Positions 39,001-50,292 of a DNA stretch of 64,000 nt are shown here, one piece after another; within the stretch, counting starts at the first letter, position 1, and every line of letters begins with the position of its first letter. The stretch lies in the NCBI GenBank assembly GCA_037576195.1, contig CM075103.1:34556723-34620722 (forward strand), written 5' to 3'. The notes under the pieces were generated by a model. It was not told the DNA's origin, searched no databases, and saw nothing but the letters and a program-made list of their open reading frames with translations. Origin of the DNA: Phytoseiulus persimilis (lineage: Eukaryota > Arthropoda > Arachnida > Mesostigmata > Phytoseiidae). A program made the translations under genes and the position numbers.

Positions 39001-42000
39001 AAAACAGATTAGGTGTTTCCAAGCATTCCGCTCGTAAGAAATAGAACGTTGCCCATGTGCCAGTGAAAACGTGTCGGACGCGCTACAGTCACGCGAAGTT
39101 TCACAAAGCGTCTTGGAGAGCTAACGCCCTCAGAGGTCGAGCTCATAATTAAAGCCGTTCGGGGAGCTTTCGGGTGGCGCCTCAAAGTGCGTATCCCATT
39201 TTACGTCGAGGCCGTGGCCGACAGAGTCGCGGGGTCGGGCCACCTCGGTGTCTCGTTCGCAGCAGTAATCGGCGAACATTTTTAACCCCGAACATTCGTT
39301 CATCGACAACCAATCAGGTTGGAGCATGGAGCTCGGGGAGGAAGGAGGACGAAAAATGGCCCCGCCACCTCGCCGCTGTTCGCGCGAACGCAGTGACTCA
39401 GATGGTTGGTCTTTGGGGAGGGAAAGAACCGTCAGAAGCCACAAGACAAATCGTCCGCATACTCCGGCTTCCGTGCCGTACACGTCAGTCGCGGCGAGTC
39501 CGCGAAGAACTCCATACATGAACAGCGGTTTCAGCGCGGAAAATGCAGCTCCTCCATCATAGACATTCGATGCTGCCAGACCCAGCTGCAGGTGATACAC
39601 GGCTGGGGTTGGGTCGACGCTAGAGTTTCTAATCAGCATCGCGTCCTCCGAAGAGTCTTCTTCTACAGCGCGGACACTAGAACAAACGAACTCGACAGCC
39701 CCGGAGCTTATGCCAGGCGAAGGGAGAGTTCATGATATTTTTACGACGATCGCCTCTGGCTCCCCCGGAGGACAAATCAGGAGGCGCGGCATATCTCTGT
39801 TAAACCTTGTCTCTCTTTATTATCCGTCGACGAGGAAGGAAGCTCAGTCGCTGCTCAGGGGCGGCAAAACGGGTTGGAGAGCAGCGGGGAAGAGCGATCT
39901 TTCCTCGGCACGGAAAATCGTTACGCCGCGGCCTCCATTTCGCCGAGCGAGCCAGGACCCGAGCGGGAAGCCTTGCTGTCGAGTAGGGTGCGTGGCTGGC
40001 TGGCTCGCTGATTTCAACGCAAATGAATCAACGACCTCTATTCCCCTCTTCAAAAGACCTGCCATAACGACGGAGGTCATCAAAGCGCCGCGCGCTGCGT
40101 GCAATTTGAATTTCTTCCCTCGAAGCGGGGCGAAACATGCTGCAATTTTTCAAAAGTGTTGTTGTGGAGCAGAGAGCCTGGGGAACTCGATGACTTCCCT
40201 CCTATGAGCGCTAGCAATAACATCAACAAATATGTCCTCACAGCTTTATTGAGGGTTGGGAACCGATTCTCCTCCTTTCTAGGAATGACTCGTTCCTTGA
40301 GTCGCCTGCCGGCTTAACAATTTGTCCGGTGTCCGGGAAATTCCGAGTGAAGCCGAATCGTGCGCGCCGATCTGTTGCTTCCGTTGGTGTGGAAGAGCTG
40401 CAGAGCTATTGAAGTGACCGCCAGCTGCTCAACCGGTTGCCAGTGTTCACTTCCGATAAGGGAGTGTTGGGCCGGATTTCTGTTCTTGAGAATTTGAGCC
40501 TTCGATACTGACTTAGCTCACAAACTCTAACGCGGCCGTTGGATTTGCTCTCTAAACCATTCCCAGGGCTTCAAAACGTAACACTCCCGAAACCAATGGA
40601 AATCGATGACATAGCGGCCGTCTTCGGAGGTTTCGAAACTCGACCGGTATTACAGGGTTCGTCCATCGCCGCCCACTGTAGGTGTACGGACTGCGATTTC
40701 CATCGAAACGGGTTCAGCCGGAGAACGCCCCGGAGGGGGGTCTGTTCGAGAACGATTCTATCGTGCTCCGAGCTGCGAAAAGACATGTAAGCCATACATA
40801 CCGCGGTCCCCGTTAGTGCTATGGTCTATCTTCGAATAAAGGCGATTCGGGAGAAAGAAATCTATTCCGAACCTCATATCTCGAGAACCGTTCGAGCCAC
40901 GTAGTCTTCCGGAGCATTTCGGAAGTACATTTTTGCTGAAGTTTTCCCATGTCGGAGTTGCAGTCTGGTCGAATCGAGCAGCTCTTTTTCGGAGGTCTCC
41001 GAGGAGCCGCATTTCGGCCGCGCGAGATTCTTCACGGCCCGCTCAGAAAGAACTCGATACTCGCCCAGCACTGAACTACAATGACTTATTTTCAGTCGAG
41101 GCTACCCAAAAAAGTGCATTACTCTTTGAGATAGGCGGTTCCGGAGCGTTCATTTGCTTCCGCACGAGAATTTCGCCGTAAGGGGAAGCGTTCGGGGAGT
41201 GCCATGCCGACTCGGCGTCCAGACAAACATTGCAACGTCAAGAATGCGAACACGCAGTCTTGAACGGATTGCTCCCACTGAAAAAATAACTCAGAGCCCC
41301 GAAGTTTACTTCAGCTATTCAGTTCAGACTCGAACATTGCCGCACGTTGTTGCGAACTTTGTCTTCCTGCTGAGGGCGTGATCCGTCGAGGAAGACGTAA
41401 AACACTAGATGGAAAATTTCAGCAGCTGTAATCGTCCGCCGCGCATGATACCGACTAGCTGCTCCGTATCGAACCTATTCGGCCTCGGAGAACCGCTGTT
41501 GAAAACAGCGGTCTTCCAGCACGGTCACCTCGATCATTATGCTATCGAGGCCAAAGGTCGATGAGTTGGTACCCAGGGTGCCGCAGCTAGACTTCTTCGA
41601 GGGGTGACGACGGGGCGCCGATAATTGCTGCGATGTACTATGTCTCCATTTCCTTGAATTGACCTCCAAGCACCTTGAGGCAGCACCCAGGACTCTTGAC
41701 AGTCCACGCGCGTCGCAACGACGATAAAGAAAAACCGGGAAGAGTCGGACTAACTACGATTTCATTTCCTTGATTCCGATACGAGGGACGGCTGACCAAA
41801 CTTTTCCTAGAGCTCTCTAGATGAGTCTGCTTTTGGACTTCTTCATCCGTCTCATACGAGATGCTCGGATTCGTCGGAAAGGATGTCACAAGTCACCTAC
41901 AGTCATTATGGGCTCGGAAGAACAAGCGAAAGCGTCGTGATCGCCCGTCGGTCGGAAATGCAACGGAGTCATCGAGCTATTTGAATCGTTCCAGCATCTC

Positions 42001-42550
42001 TTGGACTTATAGCTCAACCAAACGGTGAACAACGGTTGGAGTCCCCGGGCGAGTGATCCTGATGCGTACTAGCAGGTACCCATACCGCTAGGTTTGATAC
42101 CTCGTAGCGGTCGCAAGTTCGTCTCTTGGGGAGGGAATGCCGCGTCTCTGCTTCTCGTGACTGAATCGATTTGGAGATAAGAAGATATCGCGCGAACTAT
42201 CTCTCTGATGAAGTCACGTACTGCATCGCCTGTCGTCATAGTAAGTCGAAGCGCCTCGCAGAGGAGGGAAGCAGTCACGTGTACCTAGCTCTTGGGAAGG
42301 GCTAGGCGTGAGCGCCCTCATAGCGTTAGCCCAGCTGCCTAGCCACGCTAGTGCTCTGTCGCCTGCTGTCATAACATTCGACTCCGGCGAAACTATTAGC
42401 TCGGTGACCGCGGGTGCTCGTGTAGAAATGCCCCCATTGGTTCTTGCGGTTGGCTCGCGTTGAATCAGTTGTTCAACGAGATAAAAGTGATCGACGGCTC
42501 CTTCGAATCAGTCACAACAGCATTCCATGGAGACGTGAACAACTTAGAGT

Positions 42551-42577
42551 ATACGCATCGCTCTGAGCGATGCGTAT
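42551..42577. repeat. Near-perfect 27-base palindrome (hairpin)
   Basis: Arms of 13 bases (42551-42563 and 42565-42577, ATACGCATCGCTC and its complement) surround a single T. The stem would be very stable as RNA or cruciform DNA. No adjacent T run or coding context explains it. It could be a fold-back artefact or a protein-binding site. Confidence 0.7.
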
Positions 42578-43409
42578 TGATTGTTATGGTGGGTTTTCCG
42601 CTTGATTATAACGGTGCTTGACACCCCGCGGCGGAGCATCCACGCGCTCAACAACTCATTATTCCGCGTGGGCCTTCCGAGGCACGACTTTATTTGGCGA
42701 TAAACTTCACGGCCTTCCCGATCTCGTCGGAATTGGTCACTTTCCTTCGGGCCTTTCGTCCGCAAAATCGCTCCGGGGCCCGCCCTATTCTCAAATCGAA
42801 CACAAACATCCGCGATCGGAGCGCATTCCGACTTCGTCCCGGCTCAGGATCGAATGAGCGTATTAAGATCATTCATCAGAGACGAAAACGTCTCGTTTCG
42901 GCCGGCTTAGTACCGGCAGCTGTGTTCTTTCCTGGCCGGCGGATTCTACCTCATGAATCATGGTTCACGAGCGCTTCTTTGTTCAGACTAAGTCTTGACG
43001 TGTATACGCTACGTCGTTGAACTACTAGAGAATGCTGTCACAATCGAGAGCGCGAGTGTTCCATTCGGAAACGTTTGTTTGGACACAGTCATCCGCGATG
43101 GAACTTTATCGCGTAACTCAGCCGAACTCTCTCAAGCTTTCGAGCATGCCGATTCGATTCATCTCCTCCAAACTGACAGATCCTTCCCAAAGATCGGATG
43201 GATAACCGGAACTCGTCTTGTTTTCAGAACAACTAGACACTCCAATTTGAGTCCACTCATCCAAAGCAATCACCGTAGGTGCCACTTCTTTCGTCAGGAT
43301 AGTTGACATCCCCGATCCAAAGATCAAAATTATTAGTTGTGACCATGAATTTATTCCCTGTAGTGCGCTCACATATCACTCAGCTCGTTCACTCAGAGCT
43401 CTCTTTCAG

Positions 43410-45193
43410 ATGTCGCGAATACGTCTCCTTCGTCCCGTGCGCCATATAGCTCACTGCCTGCTGATGGCTGCCGTAATCTACTCGTTCGTTGAGACGTCTG
43501 GGGCGTTGACGCCCGCCTCAGAGATGCCATCAGTCGACCCGTTCGCTGAGTACGGGATTGTGATTACAATCGTTCTCTACTTATTCAGACTTTTGCCGTT
43601 GTTGGCCTTGCCGCAGACTTTGACCAACTTTTTCGGTCTGACTCTGATCAACGCTTTCCCGCCGAAAGTCAAATTGGAGGTAAGCGAGGACCGTTCAAGT
43701 TCGCATCACTATAGATGCGACCCGCGGCTCCCGATCGCATTCATGCTGAGCCTCGGGGGATTCTGAGAGTGGGAGTTTCGACTCAAGACTGACATCCTAC
43801 CGTTCGATCAGGTTGATCCCTCGGAGGCGCCTTTTCTTTGCCTTCGAGTGGTGACGCGCGGAGGTTATCCGGATTTGGTGAAGGCCAATGTACAGAGGAA
43901 TCTTCAAACGTGTTTGGATTTAGGCATGACGAATTTCGTGATAGAGGTAGCCACCGATAAAGACGTGTATTCCAAGGAGGATTTGTTGCCCGTCGACCCC
44001 AACGTCGGCAAGAACCCGACTCAGGCAGGGCCTGATCAAGTGAGTGGCTTAACGAGCATTGGTGATTTCCTCTAAAACGAAGCATGCGGGCTTGGGGTCG
44101 CTTGGCGTGCGCTCGCCGGCTTCAATTTCCGAATGCTCATCACGTGTGGCACCCAGAACTCTTGTGTTCCCAACGCTGAGTCTCCCCTCCGCAGGTTGTC
44201 GTGGAGATTAAAGCGCCTCCGGTGCGGCGCCTGCATCCGAAAATCAAACAAACTGTTGTACCCAAAGATTACCAGACGTCGAGCGGCGCCATGTTCAAAG
44301 CACGGGCTCTTCAATACTGTCTAGAGGATCATGTGAACGAACTCGAAGACGACGACTACGTGCTTCATTTGGACGAAGAAACCCTCGTGACCCGGGAAGC
44401 AATGAAAGGTGTTCTCAATTTCATCAGTCAGCGGCGGCATCCATTTGGACAAGGAGTGATAACATACGCCAACGAACGGATCGTGAACTGGGTCACAACC
44501 TTAGCCGACACTTACCGAGTCGCCGACGACTTCGGGAAACTCCGATTTCAATTCAAATTTTTCCATAAACCCTTGTTCTCCTGGAAAGGATCTTACGTGT
44601 GTTGCCGGCTGAACGCCGAGCGCGCCGTGAGTTTCGACAACGGACCTGACGGGTCCGTGGCCGAGGATTGCTTCTTTTCGATGGTTGCCTTCTCAAAAGG
44701 CTACTCGTTCGAATTCATCGAGGGCGGTCTGTGGGAGAAGAGTCCGTTCACGATTGGTGATTTGCTACAACAGAGAAAGCGGTGGCTCCAAGGAATATTC
44801 CTGGTCGTTCATTCGCCGCGAATCCCGTCCAAGTACAAAGTGTGGCTAGCCTGCTCACTGTACGCGTGGGCTACGATGCCGCTCGCAACATCGAATTTGT
44901 TCTTAGCACCAAGGTTCCCCCTCCCCTGTCCTCAAATCTTCAATATCATCTGCGCGGCCATCGGTGCGTTCAACGTGTACATGTATTTCTTCGGTGTGCT
45001 GAAGTCTTTTTCTATCAAGCGCCAAGGGCTCCTCAAGTTCGTCATGTGTCTCGCTCTTGTTTGCGTGGCCATTCCTCTGAACATCTTCGTTGAGAACATC
45101 GCAGTCGTCTGGGGCCTGCTTGGCGACAAGCACAAATTCTACATTGTCGACAAGAACGTCAAGCTCAGCACGCAACCGTTATTGCCGGTGTGA
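43410..45193 (+). CDS. egh: Egghead: GDP-mannose:glucosylceramide beta-1,4-mannosyltransferase, complete
   Basis: Egghead (BRE-3 in nematodes) adds beta-1,4-mannose to glucosylceramide in the Golgi, making the core of arthropod-series glycosphingolipids. Three exons, all joined in phase 0: 43410-43679, 43812-44039 and 44195-45193, giving 498 residues, somewhat longer than the fly protein. The N-terminal exon has hydrophobic segments (HCLLMAAVIYSFVETSG; YGIVITIVLYLFRLLPLLAL). The second carries APFLCLRVVTRGGYPDLV, a hallmark of the family. The third has the GT2 acidic motif HLDEET, a second acidic site (GSVAEDCFF) and the Q-x-x-R-W motif QRKRW, then two or three C-terminal membrane helices. 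All catalytic features look intact. The ATG directly follows a CTTTCAG acceptor, so a 5' UTR exon lies upstream. MED19 converges on it from the other strand. Confidence 0.97.
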
Positions 45194-45540
45194 GAGTGAA
45201 TCGGAACCTCAATCCGCCCTTTCGGCGTTCCGAGAGGACTCTGTGCATAGTGAGAATCCGAATTTCGTCGAGATGGGGATGGTCAGTGAGCATATTGTAT
45301 GGTCGTTTGGATGCGCAGAACTTATACCTAGCAGTGATCCTTAACTTATTCTGGGCTACTCTGGGCTGTGACGGTCAGTGTGTGACAGACGACTGAGAGA
45401 CCAACCGAGTTGCCTTCGCTGAGGAACAATTAGATGAACTATAGTGCGTGCACAGCTTCTTGAGAGAGTTCGTTGATGCGAACGATTTCTCGGCGGAAGA
45501 AGCCCATAGATCACGTAGAGCGTGGTCAAGATCCGAGACG

Positions 45541-45546
45541 AATAAA
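45541..45546 (+). promoter_or_regulatory. Candidate polyadenylation signal of egghead
   Basis: AATAAA on the + strand, 348 bases after the egghead stop codon. It is the first good hexamer downstream of the gene. Confidence 0.6.
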
Positions 45547-45590
45547 GTCAATCTCGCGGACAACTTTTTTTCATTCAAGTTTCATATGAA

Positions 45591-45596
45591 TTTATT
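45591..45596 (-). promoter_or_regulatory. Candidate polyadenylation signal of MED19
   Basis: TTTATT on the + strand reads AATAAA on the minus strand, about 140 bases beyond the MED19 stop. The two convergent transcripts are predicted to end within a few tens of bases of each other or to overlap slightly. Confidence 0.6.
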
Positions 45597-45737
45597 CTGC
45601 CATAAACATTCACAGACGATGTCAATCGCTTTCATTTAATTGATTCCAGCTATATATAAGTTGATGTACATCAATGTGTGTGGACTTGTGTATGTACGTG
45701 TGTTTTGCATTTGTGTAACATGGGACCTAGGATTGAA

Positions 45738-47301
45738 CTACTGAAGTTGCATCGACGTCGCAGACGGCGCTGAAGGTGTGGTGGGCGCGCCGGGTTCAGG
45801 ACTGTGACGTTTTTTCTTCTTCTTATCTTTTTTACGCTTCTTGCGTTCCTCGTCGTGTTTCTTCGGTTTTTTGTGCTTTTTCTCAGCTTCGGAACCGAAT
45901 GAGCCCTCCGGACCCGTTGCTAACGTGATCATGGCAGGACCCCCAACTCCTCCCCCAAGAGCGGGCGTGTCGTTGCCGGGAATATCAGCCTTGTGTTTTT
46001 TGTGTTTCTTCTTCTTAAGGGCTTGGAAGTTCGCCGTTCTATACTGATCTGGAAGGGGACCAGGGTGAAGTCGGAAGCCGGCCAGCTGAGCTCCGCTCAA
46101 GATATTCAGTTCCTTGCCACCAACTGGGGGTTGCTGAATGACCTGCGACGAGAGAGAAGTGATATTTGAGTTGATCTGAGCAGTTCTGGCGATCAAGGTC
46201 ACAGAAGAGCCGTGGAAATGAAGCTCGGGAGGCTTTAGCTCGATCCAGGATCAGTTCTTAGTCTCTCTGCGCTCTATCTAAGTCCAACGATGAGCTCATT
46301 TGAATCGCGTCGAAGAAACTATCACAAGATCCGAACTGAGCGAAGCCCGTTATTACCGATCTACGTCGCTATCATACAAACCTTTCCGAGTGAGGAGTCG
46401 CCGTTTCCATCAGCGGATGCAGGTATATCGATGTTTCCAGGTAGAGAAGGCAAGAAGGCTGATAATTTGTCCTTAACTTTCCGACCTGAAAACGGGTTAC
46501 CGTTCTTCAGAGAGTTGTTGGAAAATGTGAGCAAAGAGGCTCCCAAATTATAACCTTCTTCGATCGCCACGATCGTATCTGTCGTACTCTACTGACTCGT
46601 ACTCACTGGTAGCTTCAAATAAGAGAATTCATAAGTTGCTCAGAGTCAGTCAATCGAACAGACGAATAATCAATGAAGCATGGCATGAACGAGAAACAGA
46701 CGGGTAATACAAACCTATGAATTTGTTGAACGTGTGCTCGAGGTTATAATGTAACATCATGTTTGTCGCTCCCGTTAAGACTGGTTCAGTTTTGATATTG
46801 TCTTTCAAAAGGTAAAATGGGCCTGAGTGGGAAGAGTGTACGATCGCAGGCGTCGACCGAAGGGATATTGTGGTCTTCAATGTCCCCGTTGTGTCGGGCC
46901 TCGATACCACTGGGGAGGGAAATCACATTAGCTTCTCAGCTTCCGCCCCTTTCAAAATTCACATCGAGCGAGCATAGTCGGATGCGCTTCAGCTGCATAA
47001 AGTTTCAGAGAAAGGAGCCACGGCAGGAATCTGAACATCATGATCTCGGAGAACTCCAAGAGTCCACTCGGAGTGGTCGACTCCGATTGGTGAATTTCAC
47101 GAGGGGTTATTGGCTACTCTTGCAAGAGGCGCCGCTGTACCGCGGATGTTCGAGTTCGAACATCAGGTGTTCCGACTCACCTGGAGATCTGCCTCCTGCT
47201 CTGGGAGAAGAATTCTCGCCCAGTCTCCGGGGAGAGTATTCACCGGGTCTTCGACCGTCGTAAATATTGGAGTACATGTCGTCCATACTGTTCGCGAACA
47301 T
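45738..47301 (-). CDS. MED19: Mediator complex subunit 19 (MED19), complete, four exons
   Basis: MED19 is a head-module-associated subunit of Mediator, linking transcription factors to RNA polymerase II in the nucleus. Exons: 47301-47181, 46822-46715, 46485-46382 and 46142-45738; phases match and the total is 738 bases (245 residues). The first exon gives an Asp/Arg/Ser-rich start (MFANSMDDMYSN). The second carries the family signature PFYLLKD and LTGATNMMLHYNLEHTFNKF. The third has KDKLSAFLPSLPGNID, and the fourth has QQPPVGGKELN and AGFRLHPGPLPDQYR. A lysine-rich tail with KKHKKHK-type runs, ending HSPEPG and a Ser/Thr/Pro stretch, is typical of metazoan MED19. An alternative acceptor 33 bases upstream in exon 4 (GCTCAG) would add 11 residues; the GTCGCAG site fits the family better. 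It is tail-to-tail with egghead. Confidence 0.96.
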
Positions 47302-48323
47302 CTTGTTCGGACTCCAAAGACCAAGACTTCAAATTCACACCACAATCGCGTCAGTCGTCGCAACACAGGAACCAGCGACTGAACGAGCTGTCGCAGATAG
47401 GCCGTCTGCATCGGTGGTAAACATCCCGCCTGAGAGAGGGCTACGAGAGAGGATGATTTCAGCTCGAGATGGACGAGCTGTGCCTGCCCGAAATGAGGAT
47501 AAACGGACCAATGTAATGTGGGATATATGGGAAGAGAGCTCCAACGAACGAAGACTCCATTTTCCCTCGAAGAAGAGTAGGACACGACCCTGAAAAAATG
47601 AACGAAGGTTCACATCAAGCAAGGCGGGATGATGCCGATGATCTGCGCTGGATGCAAGAGCCGTTCATGTTAGAGGCGGCCTTTGTCTACCAGACGGCGT
47701 GATGTACATAGAGTCGCGAAGTACGCAGTTTCTACTGGCTCTGGGGCTCAGCTCTCCATGTTGTTGAGTATGGAGGAAAGAAACTAATGGGTTTCAGATC
47801 CTCCTTCTGGAGACTTCATTGAAGGATATTGAGTGTCTGGAGTACAGAACCTTCCATCCGTTCTTATGAGAATTCTGGATCCATTCATTGCGCTTCGCCT
47901 CATTTTCACTGATCGCGGAGAAACGTCTCATGTCGGCATATTCATTCATATGCTCCTTGGGAGCACTGATGAAATGGATGTTCAAAGCTCCTCGCGTGGG
48001 GCACGGGCCACTCCAGCACGAATCTCCAGCAGAACATCGGCGCAGTCAATGCAAATTTGAAATCTCCAAATAGCGCATTCATCCGACGTGAAGCAGCTGC
48101 CCTCGAACGTTCGTTTCATTCCGTAGGTCATAAGGTTCCCAATCGGGGGTCCGCGGATCTTGAGGGGACCGCCGAGCTTTTTTCGGGGATCCTCGAGGGT
48201 CCCCGATGCGATCAAATGCTCCCCGATGAATCGAGTTGAGAATGTCGTCGGAGCAAACGTGATGCTCCCAGGGCTGGCGTCACGGCAAATGGCGCCCCGG
48301 GCGAAAATCCCCGGAGCGCCTCT
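47302..48323. other. Region upstream of MED19, no recognised gene
   Basis: This holds the MED19 promoter and 5' UTR on the minus strand. A minus-strand frame overlapping the first MED19 exon in another phase is a shadow. Nothing else is recognisable. Confidence 0.5.
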
Positions 48324-48324
48324 C

Positions 48325-48343
48325 AGAGATATAGATAGACAAG
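48325..48343 (+). repeat. Left flanking direct repeat of the TIR element
   Basis: The 19-base AGAGATATAGATAGACAAG abuts the left terminus of the element. A near-identical copy lies just beyond the right terminus at 49019-49039. This may be a long target duplication or part of a larger element. Confidence 0.65.
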
Positions 48344-49009
48344 TAGGGTAAAAGTACCAGCTATGGGCACCTTACCAGTTTTGGGCCACCTACCAGTTTC
48401 GGGCCTCAAGGGCGGTGAACTTTTCCACAAGGGCACCAGCTCTTGTCTACTGCAGAGTCAACGGGAACGTGTGGGGACTTAAAGGGAGAGCTCCGGTCCT
48501 CATCAGCGAACCGCCTATGACTTCGAATTCGTCCTCACTACATATAATCCGCATCGTCGGTCAGTTTGGCCGCACTCCTTATAGAACATATGGGGGTGAT
48601 TCCAGGACCGATCTGACCATATTTTTCCAAACCCGGAGGGGTGATTCCGGCATCCATCTGACCATATTCCTTGGAGTCTCCGGAGGTTATTCCCGGGTCG
48701 AATCTGACCATACGTCCCGGAACCTAAAGAGTTGATTACGGTGTCGACCTGACCACTTTTTTCAAAGTGGAGGTAATCACTCTGATTGAGGAAGATGGGA
48801 GGGAGGAAATCATCAGATCGCTCCACGATTCACCTCGTCACAAAAGGAGAAGCGCTTCCTCCCCACGAAAAGCCTCCGGTTGGAGCAGTACTTCGATATA
48901 GGGCGATGAACCATTACTGGTCAGTATTTGGCCCATAACTAGTGGGTGGCCCAAAACTGGTAAGTGGCCCAAAACTGGTAAGTGGCCCATAACTGGTACT
49001 TTTACCCTA
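48344..49009. mobile_element. Nonautonomous TIR element with subterminal repeats and a captured minisatellite
   Basis: The ends are inverted copies: TAGGGTAAAAGTACCAG at 48344-48360 and its complement ending at 49009. Each arm of roughly 70-80 bases contains two to four tandem copies of an 18-20-base unit (CCAGTTTTGGGCCACTTA and variants). Directly outside lie copies of AGAGATATAGATAGACAAG (48325-48343, and a 21-base version at 49019-49039) in the same orientation. The termini begin with TA, which could be the target site of a Tc1/mariner-like transposase. No transposase frame is present. The interior holds four or five copies of a ~45-base minisatellite. Confidence 0.75.
48555..48765 (+). 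repeat. Minisatellite array A (~45-base unit, GTGATTCCGG...GATCTGACCATA)
   Basis: Four to five diverged units follow one another, each built as GGAGGTGATTCCGG, then GGTCGATCTGACCA, then TATTTTCCGGAGTC-like sequence. The same unit recurs at 54190-54400 (opposite orientation) and 58925-59175. It lies inside the TIR element. Confidence 0.8.
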
Positions 49010-49018
49010 TACATATAT

Positions 49019-49039
49019 AGAGATATATGGATAGACAAG
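49019..49039 (+). repeat. Right flanking direct repeat of the TIR element
   Basis: This 21-base copy, AGAGATATATGGATAGACAAG, matches the left flank with a two-base insertion and keeps the same orientation. It is separated from the right terminus by a short AT stretch. Confidence 0.65.
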
Positions 49040-50292
49040 TTCTCTGATGCACGACAAGCATACTTGATGCAGACCCAATTGCCAATCGCCGGTGTCTTGG
49101 ATTACCGGCGCACCACGGATGAACAGAATTCAATTTGAGACCGAGTTTTCCTCGAAGTGCGAAAACGAACTTCGGGATAAACTCCGTGGCGTATCTTGGA
49201 TTCCGTCTGAGTTGCAACCGGGGAAAGCTGCAAAAAAATATCTCTCTCTCTGCCTGGGTCGAGAGTCCCTAGGAAGATCACAGGAAGTTTTGTGAATCAT
49301 CGAACAGGTAGTGTCTTTTCGATGGTGTCAAGTGGGCGAGGAGACTGGCATTCTTCCCGGGCCTTGACTAAAGGTCTGACATTAGTTCCGAGCGAACTTC
49401 CGAGAACCTGCTGGGGTGGAGGGTTTCGGCAATTGCCGACTGGAGGCAGCCCGCGATTTTCACCTTGAAAGCCGGGCAATGACTTTGAAAGAATCGCCCC
49501 GCTTCGAAAGTTGGCGTCTCAGAAACCTTCGGAACCTACGCGTCAGCGGAAATCACGAAAGTGGGCAACGTTGCGCGTCGTCAACACTTCTTGTCTTCTC
49601 TCGAGTCGGTGGAAATTTTCTGCGCGAAATTCCTCTCGAACGTAGCACTGAAGCATTATTCGATTAACTTGAAGAGCCTGACTGCTCTGGAACTTGATTT
49701 CGTTACCGAAACGAGTTCAAGCTCCATTCATCATCATGGGTTCGGATGGGAAATCAAAATTGTGGTAGACTGATGCAAAGAGCGCCTACAGAAGAACCTC
49801 AGCGCAAACCACCACGTCCGCGCAACGACGATGGAAGCAAGACCGGCAGTCACCGACATTGCCAGAATCGTGCCGAGAGCATCGGAGGAGCAGAGAAGAA
49901 TGCTGGCGACTGCCGCGGAGTCCATCGCACTCTACGGGGGTCGTATATGGGCGGCGATGGCGCTGAAAACTGCGGAAAACAGGTCGCTACTCTAGAAGAC
50001 GCGGAGAATCACAGCTACACTCGAGGAAACGCTTTCAGAATCACTCGACTTCAGTGTATTTTCACAACCATCGTTGGGAGCTCTCGTCTGATATTTCTCA
50101 TGGTAGAGACTACGAAATAGAAGGGAAACTCAGAGGATGGCAGACGGAACTCTGAGAGCCCATGAGAAAGTAGAAGTGCGATTCCCGATTTCTGCGTGGA
50201 AATGCTTTTAGAATCACTGATAGCATCAGCAGTTTTCAGGCTATGGAGACAACGATGGTCGATCGTTGAGTGTGAGTCTGGTGTGAGCGATT
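49040..50292. other. Stretch between repeat elements, no recognised gene
   Basis: A + strand frame at about 49490-49773 is protein-like (for example LKHYSINLKSLTALELDF and a C-terminal GFGWEIKIVVD), but it has no family motif or clear splice borders. I treat it as unresolved. The last part may belong to the 5' flank of the Tc1-like element that follows. Confidence 0.35.

Larger units (their letters stand above)
26032..43409. other. Long stretch without a confidently recognised gene
   Basis: Seventeen kilobases hold many overlapping open frames but no clear family motif and no exon chain I trust. The most protein-like pieces are a + strand terminal exon at 27013-27257 (listed separately), a + frame at about 34451-34675 after a CTGCAG acceptor, a minus-strand exon near 36710-36812 ending in CCAG|GTAAC, and a minus-strand hydrophobic stretch at about 36050-36245. 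A tRNA-promoter-like stretch lies near 33007-33083 and a hairpin palindrome at 42551-42577. An upstream noncoding exon of egghead is expected somewhere here, because the ATG at 43410 directly follows a CTTTCAG acceptor. Lineage-specific genes may be hidden here. Confidence 0.4.
45194..45737. other. Convergent 3' intergenic region between egghead and MED19
   Basis: The 544 bases between the two stop codons hold both 3' UTRs. The middle is AT-richer than its surroundings, with a TG-rich stretch at about 45675-45718. AATAAA signals for each strand lie only about 45 bases apart, facing each other (entries below). No further gene is visible. Confidence 0.7.
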
